Origin: Gordionus sp. m RMFG-2023
Taxonomy: Eukaryota; Nematomorpha; Gordioida; Chordodea; Parachordodidae
Reading direction: 5' to 3'
Length of the DNA: 64,000 nt
Assembly: GCF_954871325.1 (NCBI RefSeq)
Contig: NC_088777.1
Location: 13,679,366 to 13,743,365 of the forward strand
The notes under the pieces are model-generated. The model had not been told where the DNA came from. It saw only the letters and a program-made list of their open reading frames with translations, and did not search any database. Positions 1 to 12,500 of the stretch are shown here, in pieces; the stretch's first letter is position 1, and the number at the start of each line of letters is the position of its first letter. The translations under genes were made by a program, and so were the position numbers.

Positions 1-683
1 AAGAAATGATCATTAGATATTTTTTAAGAAATAAATTCCCTGGTCTATTATAGTCCGTAATTACTTCTTTCTAATTTGTTGCTGTAACTTATTCTAAAAT
101 CTTCCCTTTTAAAAAAAAATGATTAGTTGAACCTGGAACTATTAAATATAACAAAACGAGGAATCTTTATAAATTCTTTAAAAAAAGATTTAGAAGAATG
201 AAATTCTCTCTAATTTCAATAATCTTAAAAGTTGACTGCAGAATGATTTCGCTGAAATTTTTTTTCATTGTTTCAGCTAAAAATATTATTGATAAAAATA
301 TTTAAATAATTCGCTCAATATATTTCGTTCTAATAAATTTTATAAAAAAAATTATGCGAGTTTCGCATTTCTAAAAAAAATTATACGAAAGATATTCAGG
401 GTTTGGTTCTTTTACCTGACATAAGGATTAATATTAGGACTAATGATAGAATGTGTCTCATATTTTTTTTAAATGAAATTTTTTTAAAAATATTATTTTG
501 AAAAATAAAATCTGCTATAATAAAAATATATTTATTTATAAATTAAACGATATAGGATAACTGTCATTATATGTAAATAAGTGTATGGCAAATTTTTTTT
601 TAAAGTATAATTTTTTATTCAATTAATTAATAAAAATATTTTTGGAATAGTTTTTTTTAAATTAAATAGATATTTCAAAAAAT
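1..683. other. AT-rich intergenic DNA, no gene seen
   Basis: I see no conserved coding frame, RNA gene or clear repeat end here. The stretch is made of A/T runs and short stop-interrupted frames and ends at the target-site duplication of the MITE that starts at 684. Confidence 0.6.
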
Positions 684-907
684 TAGTGTTGTTAAACTGC
701 TCGTTTTGAGCCGTATTTTTAAAAACGGCTATCTCAATATTTTAGCCAGAAAAATATTGCCTAAGCCGCGAGATTTCGCTAATAGATGTCCAAACCTTTG
801 TTCCTTCTACAAGCAAAATCTTCAGGCTTGCGTAATATTATTCTAGATGAAATATTGAGTTAGCCGTTTTTAAAAATTGGCTCTTAACGAGCCGTTTAGC
901 AACACTA
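684..907. mobile_element. hAT-type MITE with 8-bp target-site duplication
   Basis: This is a 224-bp non-coding element. Its ends are inverted repeats: TAGTGTTGTTAAAC on the left and the complement of TAGTGTTGCTAAAC on the right, followed inward by GAGCCGTTT-type sequence. It is flanked by a perfect 8-bp direct repeat, CAAAAAAT, at 676-683 and 908-915, as expected for hAT transposition. The interior has a self-complementary 'aaaacggct' / 'agccgttttt' pair, so the element can fold. Related copies lie at 58228-58403 (nested in another MITE) and, more degenerate, at 36832-37025. It has no transposase and must have been mobilised in trans. Confidence 0.85.
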
Positions 908-2071
908 CAAAAAATATAGCAGCCCTCTAAATCAATTTGACCGTTTCAGTCGAATCATCCTTGAGTGTTACTATATGGAGGTTTTTATTAATTGGCATTT
1001 TTTTCATACCAATATTTTTTTCATACCAATATTTTTTTCATAGCAACATTTTTTTTATTGCTATTTTTTAAAATAAATTAAATGGTAAATTATAAATTAT
1101 AAATTGCAAAGTGCTTTTTTAAATAAAATTATGATGAATCTACACATGTAATTTTAAATATTTTTAAAAAATGGGTTCTGAACAAAATGTGAGGATAAGA
1201 AGACACCAAATAAATAGAGACTATAAAAAAATACATCTGAAAATACCCTAATTTAATATAAAAAAATTAATTATAGAAAGGGAGGAATTTTTTAAATCTT
1301 GGAGTAAAAAAGAAAGAAATATTTGAAGTGAAAAATTTATAATAATAATGAAATCTTAGTTTTCTAAGTTCATATTCTATTCCTGTAATCGGTTCAGTTA
1401 AATAAATCATATAAAGGAATCTTAACTTATTATGATTTTTATTAAAATTTGATTTAATATTTTTAAAAAAATTCTCATATACTACTAGCCCACATATCAG
1501 GCCTTCACTCCTAACTAATAAACCGAAAATAGGTGCATCCATTGTTGAAAAAATATTCATATTGAGTAAATAAAATAAAAATAGATAAGAGTAAGACTTA
1601 GGTGAATAAGAAATTAATAATTTTTTATTAAAAAATCTCGATATTTTACTTCTAAATTTCAATTAGGTATTTTTATGTCCTTTTTCGTTGTTTAGCCCAG
1701 TGTCCTTTTATCCAGCGTCTTTTTATCCAAGTATTTTATATTCAGAATATCTCGAACATAGCTGTCCAATTTTATTCTCATATTTTCATAATTTAGGAGG
1801 AAAATTAAAATTTAATTTATTTGTTATTTATTCTCCATTTTTATTCATTTTAAATTTAGAATTGTCATATAAAACTGTGATAAATGATAATCATAATTTG
1901 TGTCCTATGAATTGTTCACAAATGCAATCAATTTATTCCCTTAAGAAATTGATTCTTTTTCTTATCTTCGTAATCAAATTATTATAGTAAATTTTTCAGT
2001 TTAAAATTAGATGTGCAATAAAAAAAAATAATAATATTGAATACAAAGTAATTTTCATTAATCCTACGAAT
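908..2071. other. Intergenic DNA with a short 18-bp tandem repeat
   Basis: Around 1002-1050 a unit of about 18 bp ('ttttttcataccaata') is repeated about three times. Open frames at 1267-1662 (-) and 1688-1987 (+) show no recognisable domain and a composition typical of AT-rich non-coding DNA. I do not call them genes. Confidence 0.5.
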
Positions 2072-2161
2072 CAGAGACCTGCAAGCCCGGCCATAAGCCC
2101 GGCCATAAGCCCGGCCCGGATCCGGGCCTGGCCTTATAAATGGTACATCTGCAGGTCTCTG
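2072..2161. mobile_element. Short hAT-type MITE, GC-rich centre
   Basis: A 90-bp element bounded by CAGAGACCTGCA and TGCAGGTCTCTG, which are perfect inverted repeats. Its centre repeats 'ataagcccggcc'. The flanks CTACGAAT (2064-2071) and CCATGAAT (2162-2169) agree at 6 of 8 bases, so they look like a decayed 8-bp target duplication. It has the same termini and GC-rich core as the 852-bp element at 57767-58618, and is probably an internally deleted, older family member. Confidence 0.75.
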
Positions 2162-3371
2162 CCATGAATACAAATAGTAAATTATTCGATTCATTTTAAT
2201 TGGAGGTGAAGGGGGGGGGGGGTATTTTAAACGTCTTATCTTAAATTTTTTCTTTCTCTAGTGTATTACTATATATTTTTTTAAAAGGGAAAAAGAAACA
2301 TTTAAAGATAAAGAATTTATCAGTAATAAGTGTGTGTGTGGTGATTGAGAACGTGCTATAATAAGTAATACGATAAAAGAATGATCAATTTAATAGAAGT
2401 ATACGCGAACTTTGGAAAAGCACTTCCTTCGTCAATTAAGTTGATCAGGCTTATACGGTTGACCTTGATTATGTTCTGCTAGTGAGTGATAACCAAAAAT
2501 GTTTATCATGAATTAATAGTAATTTATTGGCTTATAAGCAAATATTATCATTTATTCTTCTCTATGAACCCAGGCACCCCTACCATGGGTAGGGAAAGGG
2601 GTGGGAACGCAATATAGTAATTGAAAATGGAGGTGTATAGGGGATTGAGAAGACTCTATTGTCATCAGAATTAAACTGTAATGCTAAATAAATATAAAGG
2701 GAGGTAGAGGGATATGACATTAATTTTGATATATTTTTTACTAATTTGGATTTCCTTTTCTACTACTAATTTTGATCAGGTTTCCTATTTAGATAGATTA
2801 ATATCAGCATTGGCTTAGGGAGTGTAGAAGGGCCTAATGTGATAATTTAAAAAATATAACATTCAATAATGTTACAAAAATCACAATACGATAATAAAAT
2901 AAATACCTTATCAAGACCATAATACATTCATTGATAAACAAGGATCTCCCCCTCCACAAATTTTCTTTCTCCATATATATCATTTTGGCTAATAAATAAT
3001 TTTATCTATATTTCCCCTACCCCCATTTTTAATCATTACAAAAAATATTTGTAAAAATTAATATTTTTAAAGAATAAAAATAACATATATGCTGAAAAAC
3101 TACTAAAAACCCTCCCTCCCGTAAAAAAACATTTTACATGCTTATCTATACGAATATCGTAAAATCAAAATGTGACAACTATCATGATATTATGACCAGA
3201 GCTAAATATTACTAAATTCCTTTGGATTCTGCAAATAATTATATACTTTCATAAACAGACAAAGAGATATAGAAATATAGCCATAAATCAGCAAATTAAA
3301 CTAGCTAAAAATCGTGATAAGCAAGAAATACTCCCATCTTGACAAAATAGTGTTATTCAATATTGTTATAT
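2162..3371. other. AT-rich intergenic DNA
   Basis: No gene is seen. It holds a G12 run at 2211-2222 and a small perfect hairpin near 2578-2594 (CCCTACC, loop ATG, GGTAGGG). Confidence 0.5.
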
Positions 3372-4240
3372 TTACGATTACACCTTTTTTTTAGATTCTT
3401 GCTAATATGTAATGATACAACCACATTTAATAAGGACCTGCGCCTATATTAACTGCAAGTTTAGTTTATTATTTTATTTAAGGTTTTATTTCTTTAATTA
3501 TCTTGTTGTAATTGTTGAAAAAGAAGAAGTAAATTTAATATAATGCATAAAATGTCAGTTATTTTCTGACAGGGGAATTAAGTTTTCCTTGGGGAAAGAA
3601 GAAGAGATGATGATCACGGGGTGTGTTTCATTGTTAGGAAAAACCCCTAGTTGAAGATTGGGAGATATTGGATAAGATGTCAGCTGTGGATCTTTGAATG
3701 TCAGCTGTGGACCTTCGGGAAATGAAGAATTGGATAATTATTATTTATTTATTATATTTTTCTACATATTATATTAGATTGTTGTTGTTTTATTGGGAAT
3801 AAAGATAATTTTAAATAAATGGGTTATGTTAAATATGGATCGTCGTTAATGATCAATGTTATATAATTGAGAGTAAAAGGCATTTTGTTATATCTAAGTT
3901 AACTTGTAAGAATTTAGGTTAGTTCTGGCTGTTTATATTGCTACAAAACATGTTGAATCTATTATGGCGAGTCAACAAACGTCTTCCCCGAGTCAACAAA
4001 CGCCTTCCCCGTTCTAGATCTACTGGTAGCCATGAAAATCCGATGAGAATACAAAATAAGGTTAGTTATAGATGCATGTATACAAAAAAATATCGTATAT
4101 TTTTGCGGTCAATAAATAAATTATCCCCCCCCCCATATTTTAGATTACACCTTTTTTAAATCTTTTGCAAATATTTAACGATAAGCCCACAGTAACTAAA
4201 AATCTGCGCCTGACATTGATTACCCTGCATAGTATGTTTT
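3372..4240. repeat. Diverged direct repeats enclosing a Helitron-related piece
   Basis: The stretches at about 3372-3470 and 4142-4240 resemble each other: both start 'gattacacctttttt' and share 'ctgcgcct' and 'taactgcaa' / 'taccctgca'. Between them, 3938-4060 resembles the complement of about 7395-7520 and 27600-27745, the 3' parts of the two Helitron copies. Shared words include 'gctacaaaacatg', 'aacaaacgtctt' and 'actggtag'. The piece is therefore probably part of the same repeat family, rearranged. In one frame it reads NKRLPRSRSTG, compared with NKRLSRYRVTG on the complement of the Helitron copy. No intact gene is present. Confidence 0.4.
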
Positions 4241-5816
4241 TATTATTTATTGTTTTATTTCCATATATGTTAATTTTATATTTATCCAGTTGCCTCCAAA
4301 TAATTACCATGTATATTTCAATATATATTTGATGATAACAGCTCATTATTTTATATATTGGCCACATGACATAAATATGAGTCTTCTGCACTGCCAAAAT
4401 GTGGAATGGTGAAGAATTATCGAAAAGAAAATATTCAATTTCCTACATGTTGTATACGGAAGGATAATTTTCGAAGACCGGGCTAGAGCAACGCCCTACT
4501 AAATTTTAATATAATATTTATATATTTCTTTGCCCCCACTTTTAAAAATTAAACTATATGTTTTTAAATATTTTCAATACTTCGTTTTTAATTTTGCTCT
4601 ATTAATCCTGTTATATCGCTTTTAATTTCGTCATTAGGTTTTATTTCTTTATCTAGATTACACTATCGGATATTGTGTTATTATAAATATCAAGTCTTAT
4701 TTCATTGTTAATAGGAAACTTAATAATATAAGTTCAGGATTTATTTCCCTTTAATATGATTTTATTTAATATGATTTTATTTGCTAAAATTTCAAATTAA
4801 TTTTTTTGGGGCATCTCTATTTATGCCTATTGATGTGTGGCAACTTATCAGCTAATAATAATATTTTCTAACGCCTGGCGCAGGAATTTGGAATATAATT
4901 ATTAATAAGTTGTAAATCTTCAATATTATTTTCTATTTTGAATGGCGGCTGCTTAATATAAACCATATTAGTATAAGCTGTTTTTTTTGTTTGGCATTCG
5001 CGCAAGCCAACATTTTCCGATTTCAAATCCCATCACCAAGTCACCAATAACAAAGTTAAGAAATATGATTTCTTAAATTATATAATAGGCTATATGTAAT
5101 ATAAATATCAACCAAAATAGAAATCTTTGTTCCTGTTGGTAATAAGTGGCCGGGGCAGTTATATTATTTTTTATTTTATACTGAATCATATTTTATTTTA
5201 TTTCTATAATTCATTATTATTTAAAAAATATATTATAATGATTTATACATATAATTTTAGCAATGTATAATATTATTTTAGGATATTAATTTGAATAATA
5301 AATAATAAGAAAATAACAGATCATTCTATATTAATTTCATAGTATAATATAATATGATTGATAAATGCAGGAATTAAATTAGTTAAGACTAAATATTTTG
5401 CATTATATCTATCAGTTCTGCATACTATTATTAATAATATTCTCGTTTTACTAATATTTAGTACATTCAATCATGATCTGTCGCATAGGCGTAGCCAGGG
5501 GGGCAGAAATTTATCACTTTTTGTGAATATCATTTTAAGGTAATAAAAAATATCCCCCTTAGTCCTCCCCCAACTCCCTGACCCCCAAAAATGTATGCAT
5601 ATAACGTAAACAATAATTTGAAAGAAAGAATGTAAAAGTTAATATTTATTTATAAAAATATTCATCATAATTTAAACATTTTTGGATAAAAGCATTTAAA
5701 TATAAAAAAAGTGAACCAAAAATGCTTTTTAAGAAATGGAATATAAAATAAGTCTTAAAACAAAAGTGGAATGTATTATAATTATTAATAATAGATCCAT
5801 AAAATTACTAAATAAT
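4241..5816. other. Intergenic DNA with one hAT-like end fragment
   Basis: No gene is seen. Positions 5487-5590 resemble one end of the CAGTGGCGTAGC element family at 53486-53869 ('ggcgtagccaggggg' followed by C-rich blocks), without a partner end. The rest is A/T-rich DNA without recognisable content. Confidence 0.4.
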
Positions 5817-7705
5817 ATAATACTAATAGAAAGCCCGTCAAAAATGACGGGGAATGAGATTTTTATTCATTTTTTACAAAAGGTGTCATGCCAGGTTCAA
5901 GTTCACAATATTAGGAAGCATCCAAGATCTTATAGTTTTAAAAATGTTTATCAAGCCCAGCTCAACCCTTAATAATTTGTAAAAGATGTTCCCAAGTCAG
6001 GTGCAAGCTAATATTAATTTTGAGGTTCCAAGCCCAGTTCTACCCATTATAATTTTGAAAATTTTTTCCCGCCTCGGAGATAGTTAAATTTTAAATATCA
6101 TCACATGAACGGGAAATATCTGATTTACCAATTAGTCTAATATGGAAAAAAAACATGTAAATTCCGTATTAAGGGAAACTGGGAAGGCCTGGGAAACCAC
6201 TTATTAGAGAATCATGACAAATAAAATAAAAATAACCGACTCTTATACCTTTTTGTAATATGATCAATTAAAATTATAACTAAAATATATGTTGTTTATT
6301 ATATAGGGTTATTGTTGTTTTTCAGATAAATTTAATGTATGTCTTACATTTCTGAAATTATTTGTCAAAGAATTTGATAAGGGATTATTTTTTTATGTTA
6401 AGTAAGAAAAAAATGCTGTCTATTTAAATTACAAAAATGCCACACTAATGAAACTTATATGCAAATTATTTATATATTTTTTAAGATATTTTTTTTTATT
6501 GACATATAAATTTAGGATAATCTTTTTAAAAAATAATGAAGATTATTTATTATGTATTTGATAAAATTAAGAGCAAATCCTTGTTAACATTTTAATTTTT
6601 GATGGAAAAAGCGACAAAATAAATCTGGACGATCGTCTGGAGAGGAAATAATTAATGTATAATTTTATATCATTTAGGGTTGTAGATGAAAGTGATGACG
6701 GATTAACAAAGCAGTGTACAAAACACATAATGTCCTGATAAAGATGATATGCCTATGCCTTGGGATACTGGTAAAAGAAGAACGCAAAACGATATTTCTG
6801 TCAATGTCAGCATTGGTATCCTCCTCTAAAATAGAATCATGAACGACAATGTTAACTCAACCATAAAACGGTCGAAGTATTGTTATAAAGGCCACGACAG
6901 AACTACTGCATATATTTCCATTAATAAAGTTGATGAAATTGGCCGTACTGTACATTCAAGTTTGAACACGCAAAACGATATTTCTGTCAATGTCAGCATT
7001 GGTATCCCCTTCTAAAGTAGAATCATGAACGACAATGTTAACTCAACCATAAAACGGTCGTAAGTATTGTTTTAAAGGCCACGACAGAACTACTGCATAT
7101 TTTTCCATTAATAAAGTTGATGAAATTGGCCGTAGTGTACATTCAAGTTTGAACATTCCTCTAAATATTCATGAAAGTTTCTCAGAGAATCGGATAAAGT
7201 AATATTTATATTAACTCCTAGTGAAGTGAATGTTAGTACAGAATTAAATGTTTATATTTGTTAAAAAATAAGCGGAGGCATAGGGATTGTGGTAGTGGTG
7301 ATAGTTTAATTTGGAGAACTGGGTGAAAATAAAATAAATATAGATATAAAACATAAGATAAAAAAAACAAAATAAACCTCCAGATGAGTTCATTTCAAGA
7401 GTAGTTCTTTATTATTTTGTCTACCAGTGACTCTATAACGAGAAAGACGTTTGTTTAAACGTCATTATTTTCTTTGCTTATCTTTAATAATAGATTCATC
7501 ATGTTTTGTAGCAATGTGAGGAATTAGGGATAGCCTAGACAAACAAAGAAATCAGGCAAAAATATAAATAAACTATTGTTGAAATTAAACAAACATTAAA
7601 ATAATGTAAAACCAGTAGATGGGTCAATATTAGATGCATATTTCTAGTAGTTGAAGGGCTATCATCAAAAAAAATTTTGGGGGGACTTATCAAGCCTATT
7701 ATGAT
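5817..7705 (+). mobile_element. Helitron relic, copy 1
   Basis: This repeat is shared with 26249-27945. It begins TACTAATAGAAAGC, followed at once by a perfect hairpin (CCCGTCA, AAAA, TGACGGG). Frame pieces around 6840-6970 read NSTIKRSKYCYKGHDR and ISINKVDEIGRTVHSSLN. These match the conserved end of the Helitron Rep/helicase N-terminal region, where a (K)YIYKGHDR-VDEI pattern is usual. Stops and frameshifts interrupt the rest, and no helicase domain is visible. A block of about 185 bp (6782-6966) is repeated in tandem at 6967-7151; the copy at 26249 has only one such block. The 3' boundary is set only by loss of similarity. Family assignment rests on the YKGHDR motif. Confidence 0.65.
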
Positions 7706-8040
7706 ATTCTAAAAGTTAAAAAATAACATAATGAATGTAATGTTTTTAAGATTAAGGTTAATTAATTGTAAGGTAATTAAAAAATAAGATTAAAAAAGAG
7801 GGGAAAAAAGAAGGTATAAATTATTATATTATAAAAATAATAAAAATTAAATTAAAGGATGATAAGATGTGGCTATCACCAAAAAAAATTTTTGGGGGAC
7901 TTATCAAGCCTATTATGATATTCTAAAAGTTAAAAAAATAACATGATGAATGTAATGTTATTAAGATTAAGGTTAATTAATTGTTAGGTAATTAGATTAA
8001 AAGGGGGGGGGGAAAGAAGGTATAAATTATTATATTATAA
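7664..8040. repeat. Tandem duplication of about 205 bp at the Helitron 3' side
   Basis: The block starting 'gggctatcatcaaaa...ggggggacttatcaagcc' (about 7664) recurs at about 7871 with few differences, including 'taatgtttttaagattaag' / 'taatgttattaagattaag'. The second unit ends near a G10 run at 8003-8012. The first part of the unit is the 3' end of the shared Helitron repeat, so the duplication followed insertion or belongs to a longer family member. Confidence 0.7.
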
Positions 8041-8572
8041 AAATTAAATTAAAGGAATTGATAAGGTTTTGAGAAATAGTGGTTAATAGATAATAGAGAT
8101 AGAAAGAAAAGAATGAGATAATAAAATTTAGTGATAAATAAATTCATTAAGGGAGGGGAAAAAAATAAAGAGAGAGTTATTTATAAGGATTGGAGATTAT
8201 AAATAGGTTAGGAGAAGAATATTTAAATATTTGAATATACTTGGTTATCTTCTTAATTATTGGTTATGAAAAAAAATGTGAGTATAAAAAATTGTAATGT
8301 AAGTACTGACAAAAATTGCGAGTATGTTCAAAATAAATATACAAGTTGAGTATCTTGTAGAGATTTCATTAACGTGTAATTGATAATATGAGCTGAAAAT
8401 TGATAAGGTAATCTAAAAAATAAAGAAAGGATTAAGTGGAATAAATAGTTTCATTCATATTTACAAAGTTGAGGGAATATTGTTTTTATCAATTCAAAGA
8501 CGATTTCAAATCTCTCAATCCATGTTAGGTATGTGTACACCATTAATTCTCAAAATTCCATTCATCTGTTTG
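8041..8572. other. AT-rich intergenic DNA
   Basis: Only A/G-rich, stop-rich sequence is seen. There is no gene or repeat end I can support. Confidence 0.5.
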
Positions 8573-8672
8573 TATAAAATAAATAAATAAAATCAACAAA
8601 TAAAAATAAATACGTACCGATGACATGACGTCACGATGACGTAGTGAGGACATCGGAAAATTATAATATAGA
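8573..8672. repeat. Dispersed repeat with GATGACATGACGT minisatellite, short form
   Basis: An A/T-rich 'aaataaatacgtacc' leader is followed by GATGACATGACGTCACGATGAC-like units and ends 'catcggaaaattataatatagat'. The same leader and tail occur at 36510-36663, where the 16-bp unit is present more times. It contains the palindrome TGACGTCA. Confidence 0.8.
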
Positions 8673-9531
8673 TTTCAAATATAATTTTTTATAAAGTGAG
8701 TAATTTTAATTTATTTATCTTAATAAAAGTAAAATATAATTATAAAACTATTGATGAAATTAAATCATAAATTAATAAAAAATTAAACTACAATACAGTG
8801 GAATATTATATGTCGTAGATTTACAGTATATCTAATTTTATCAATTATAATATGACAATCATTTAATTTTTACCAATATAGCGAATTACATATTTTACAG
8901 AATATAAAATATTGTTAAGGACATCAGAAAATATTTTTTAAAGACATTGTGAGATAAATAATATGAAGATTAATTTATAATATTTTATTTATAATAAATA
9001 GATGGCGTTAAATAATTGTATGCAAATTGTTTTTATATTTATTATCAAGAGCATTGATTAGTAAAATTTGTTAAAGTATTAACTTGTAATATATTCTCTA
9101 ACTGTCAAATATGTCTGTAAAGTGAAATTTTACCTAGTATTTTGTAACTAATTCTATATAATAGAGGAATATCAACTATATGCATACTTACTTCTTCTAA
9201 ATAAATTCCTTACACTTGTTTGGAAATTATTACCATGCTTTTATATTAATATGATAAATAATTTTATTGTAAAATAAAATTTGATAGGCAATTTATAATA
9301 AAGACCATACTCGTATAAAAGTAAAATTTCTAATATAAAAGTATATAAGACCAATTAAGCCAATTATACCTAGCTTCAAAATATGGATAAAAATTGCACA
9401 TATATATATAGTAGAACTTTTTTTTTAAAACATATTGTTGCCCATAAATAATATGTTGCTCTTATTATTGCGCGGTCAGAATTTTTAATCCAGCTGATTT
9501 CATTTTACACGTTTTTTAAAGTTTAAAAAGT
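8673..9531. promoter_or_regulatory. Upstream region of the MOGS gene
   Basis: This is the 860 bp before the MOGS start codon. It is A/T-rich and carries no gene. No single TATA or initiator element can be chosen among many TATA-like strings. The promoter is inferred from position only. Confidence 0.35.
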
Positions 9532-12500
9532 ATGCTTAGAAATCGTAAGCAAAGCAAGAATTCTTATAATGATGACTTCAAACCTAAACATAGAAATAAA
9601 AAGAAGTCTAGCAGCCCATATAGCTTTAAAATTATATCTTACCTGATTTTGTTGGCTACTCTTGGTTGTTATGCCCTGTATTATTCATATTTTAAATATC
9701 AAATGTATACCTTAACTAATTTGATATATATTATCTTATATATATAGTTTTACTTTGACAACGCCTATTGCTTTACCAAAGGTTACTGAGTCATTTAAGC
9801 CATTGGATTCACCAGAATTATTTTGGGGCTCTTATCGCCCAAATGTATATTTTGGTTTGAAGTCTAGATCTCCATCTTCACTTCTTTTTGGTATCATGTG
9901 GTACACTCATTTGTCTAATGGTAAAATTATGCCTATAAGACATTGGTGTAATCAAGATGATAAATTAGTAAGGTTTGATATCAAATATTTTATCCAAATT
10001 TTAACTAAATATATATACTCATGATATGAATTTCATTTTATTTTTTATCTGAAAACCCCTATAAGATATGGCTGGTTGTCACATGATGGCAGAAATTTTG
10101 GAGAACATGAAATCATAGACAATGAATATGGAATAATAAGTAGCTTTGTCAAACATCCTAACAAATATGGTGGAGATTGGACTGTCAAGATCAAAATACA
10201 AAATCTGGTTAATAATATATATTGAAATCTCATTAGTTCCTTAATTTTGACAGTATTCTCAAATTTTTTAAAATAGATAAATTTAAAACAAATTATTTGA
10301 TTTTATTTTATATTTTCATTCCTTTTCTATTTATTTAAGTAACTTTACATTTCAGGATACACCCAGGAATTTTTTACAGGGGGGGGGGGGGGGGGGGGAG
10401 ATATATTTTTAATATTAAAATTTTTTTTTGGAATATTAAAAATTTATTAAAATCAATCATATTTATAAAATGACAACTTTGAACTCAAATGATAAAATTT
10501 TTAAAAATACAAAATAGAGAGCAAATATAATATTAAATATTATAGCCATATAATTTGGTATGTAAATCACAAAAAAATATAGAATAAATATCGTTCATAA
10601 ATGGAAATTTAGTTTTTTTTTGCAATTGCACTAATTTTTCAATAATTTGTTTTGTAATTAAACCTATATCAAGGAAAGCTATCAGAGATTTTTTATTCTC
10701 CATAATGGAGAAAAGGTCTTCACATTTACACTTGTACTAATGAATAATATTGCTAAATTTTTACTACTTTGTCCACCAATTTTTCCGCCAACCAACATCA
10801 GCCTTACCGTCATTACTTCCTTGCTAGAAGAATTTATACTTTTCACTTGTCTTGCCAATCGTTCTTGCGCCATTACCTCCATCTGATTTCTTGTATGCAA
10901 CACACATCTATATGCTTTTTTTGTAATATATTGACCACTTCTCCCGCTCTTCCCGTCATACTCCTAACATTCCATGTTGCGACCCTTACTCCATCCCCTG
11001 TAAACTGGTTTCTCCACTTATTATCAGTTCGTTTATGACCCTCATAAGTATTTTCACGAATCATGGTTCCACCAGGTTTCCCATCCTTCTTTTTGTCATA
11101 GGCAGATGAGGAGGCCCATAGGGAACTTTGGGCTATACCCCACCCACGCTTTGTTGTAATCATTAGGAAATTTTGTAGCAAGGTTTTTGGTTTTTACAAT
11201 CGAATGCCCTTCCTGACATCAACCCCTTTAAGTGGTTTTTACACCTGGTCGAGGAGACGGTTATCTTATTATATGCCCAGATCACAGGTAACTTTTAGAC
11301 CTCCATTGGCCATCGATGAGGCTAATGTAGGATTTTGGGAGAGATATATGGATCTATTAATATTAAAAAAAATATATAAATTTTCATTAAATATGAGTTT
11401 TCTTCAATTTATATCTATAGATATCAGCTCAAGATTATGTAGGATATTTTTATCATGTAAAGAAATATATAAATCCTTGTTGACGCCCATTAATTATTAA
11501 AAACAATACCATTGATGCACAAAATTTATTTATGCAAATAAATTTATTTAAAATTTTAAAAAATAATTTTATAGATATTCCGCTAACTTTTAATGAATAA
11601 ATTATAAGTTTATGATGTAAAAGCAATTTATATAAAAATATTGTTTACTTATTTTATGCTCTCATATTAACAGTTTTTGTTCGAGAACAACGGCGAACCC
11701 TGTATATAAGTATAATTAAATTATAACTGGATACGTTTTTAGACGATGTCTCTGTATCTAGATCCATTTTTAGAAAATGTGTCTGTATCTGTATCTAGAT
11801 CCATTGAGTCCACGTTAATGTTGAAACGATTGAATCTCAAAATCATAATCTTGCTTTCGCTCAACATTTACATAAATCTCGAAATTATTGGTCAATATTA
11901 TCTCTTATTTTCTAAGTTCTAATATAACAATTTTAGTGTAACAACATCTAAATCCATTCCATTTTTTTGAAAAATATTGCATAAAATTGTTGTTTAATTA
12001 AATAATTTATTAATACATCCCAATGTGAAAAAAAATCAGCTGTCCTATCGAATCTAATAATGTAACAACTTCAGGTGAGATATCGGTTTAGGCCATTCTG
12101 ATATTTCTCCAAGGGCAATCAAAATAAAATCATAGATCCAAAAATGGTAACAGCTTAATGTCAAAGGTTTCATCATGTCGTGCAGTTTTCTACTTCTTAG
12201 CACAAGAAGACTTGAAAATAATTCTATTCTGAACCTCCTGAATACCTTATTTCTTCATTATCTATTTTTTTTAGATCTTTCATTTTGTTAAATAGTTTTA
12301 TTTGCAATCATTGTGCGTCAGATTGTGAAAATGAATAATCAGTTATTATAATTGTGACTATTATTAGGTTTGGGTTATATATATAAGGTTTTTGGTTGAT
12401 AAATTTTTTTTTATATCCATCAGTATTTATGCTTCAAATTTTCGTGGAAAAAAAATATTAATACACAAGGAAGAAATATAAAATAATTTAACTTTTTGCT

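Noticed and set aside
1267-1662. Open frame of 131 codons (-)
   Set aside because: No recognisable domain, no conserved neighbours, and composition as expected from A/T-rich non-coding DNA.
2578-2594. Perfect small hairpin as a terminator
   Set aside because: There is no adjacent gene or U-tract context, and factor-independent terminators are not expected in this kind of genome.
3553-4060. Possible LTR plus gag start ('tgtcag...', MASQQTSSP)
   Set aside because: The apparent coding start matches the complement of the Helitron 3' region instead, and no paired terminal repeat or primer-binding site was found.
10769-11038. Open frame (+) over the LINE head
   Set aside because: It is the opposite strand of the endonuclease frame and has no domain of its own.
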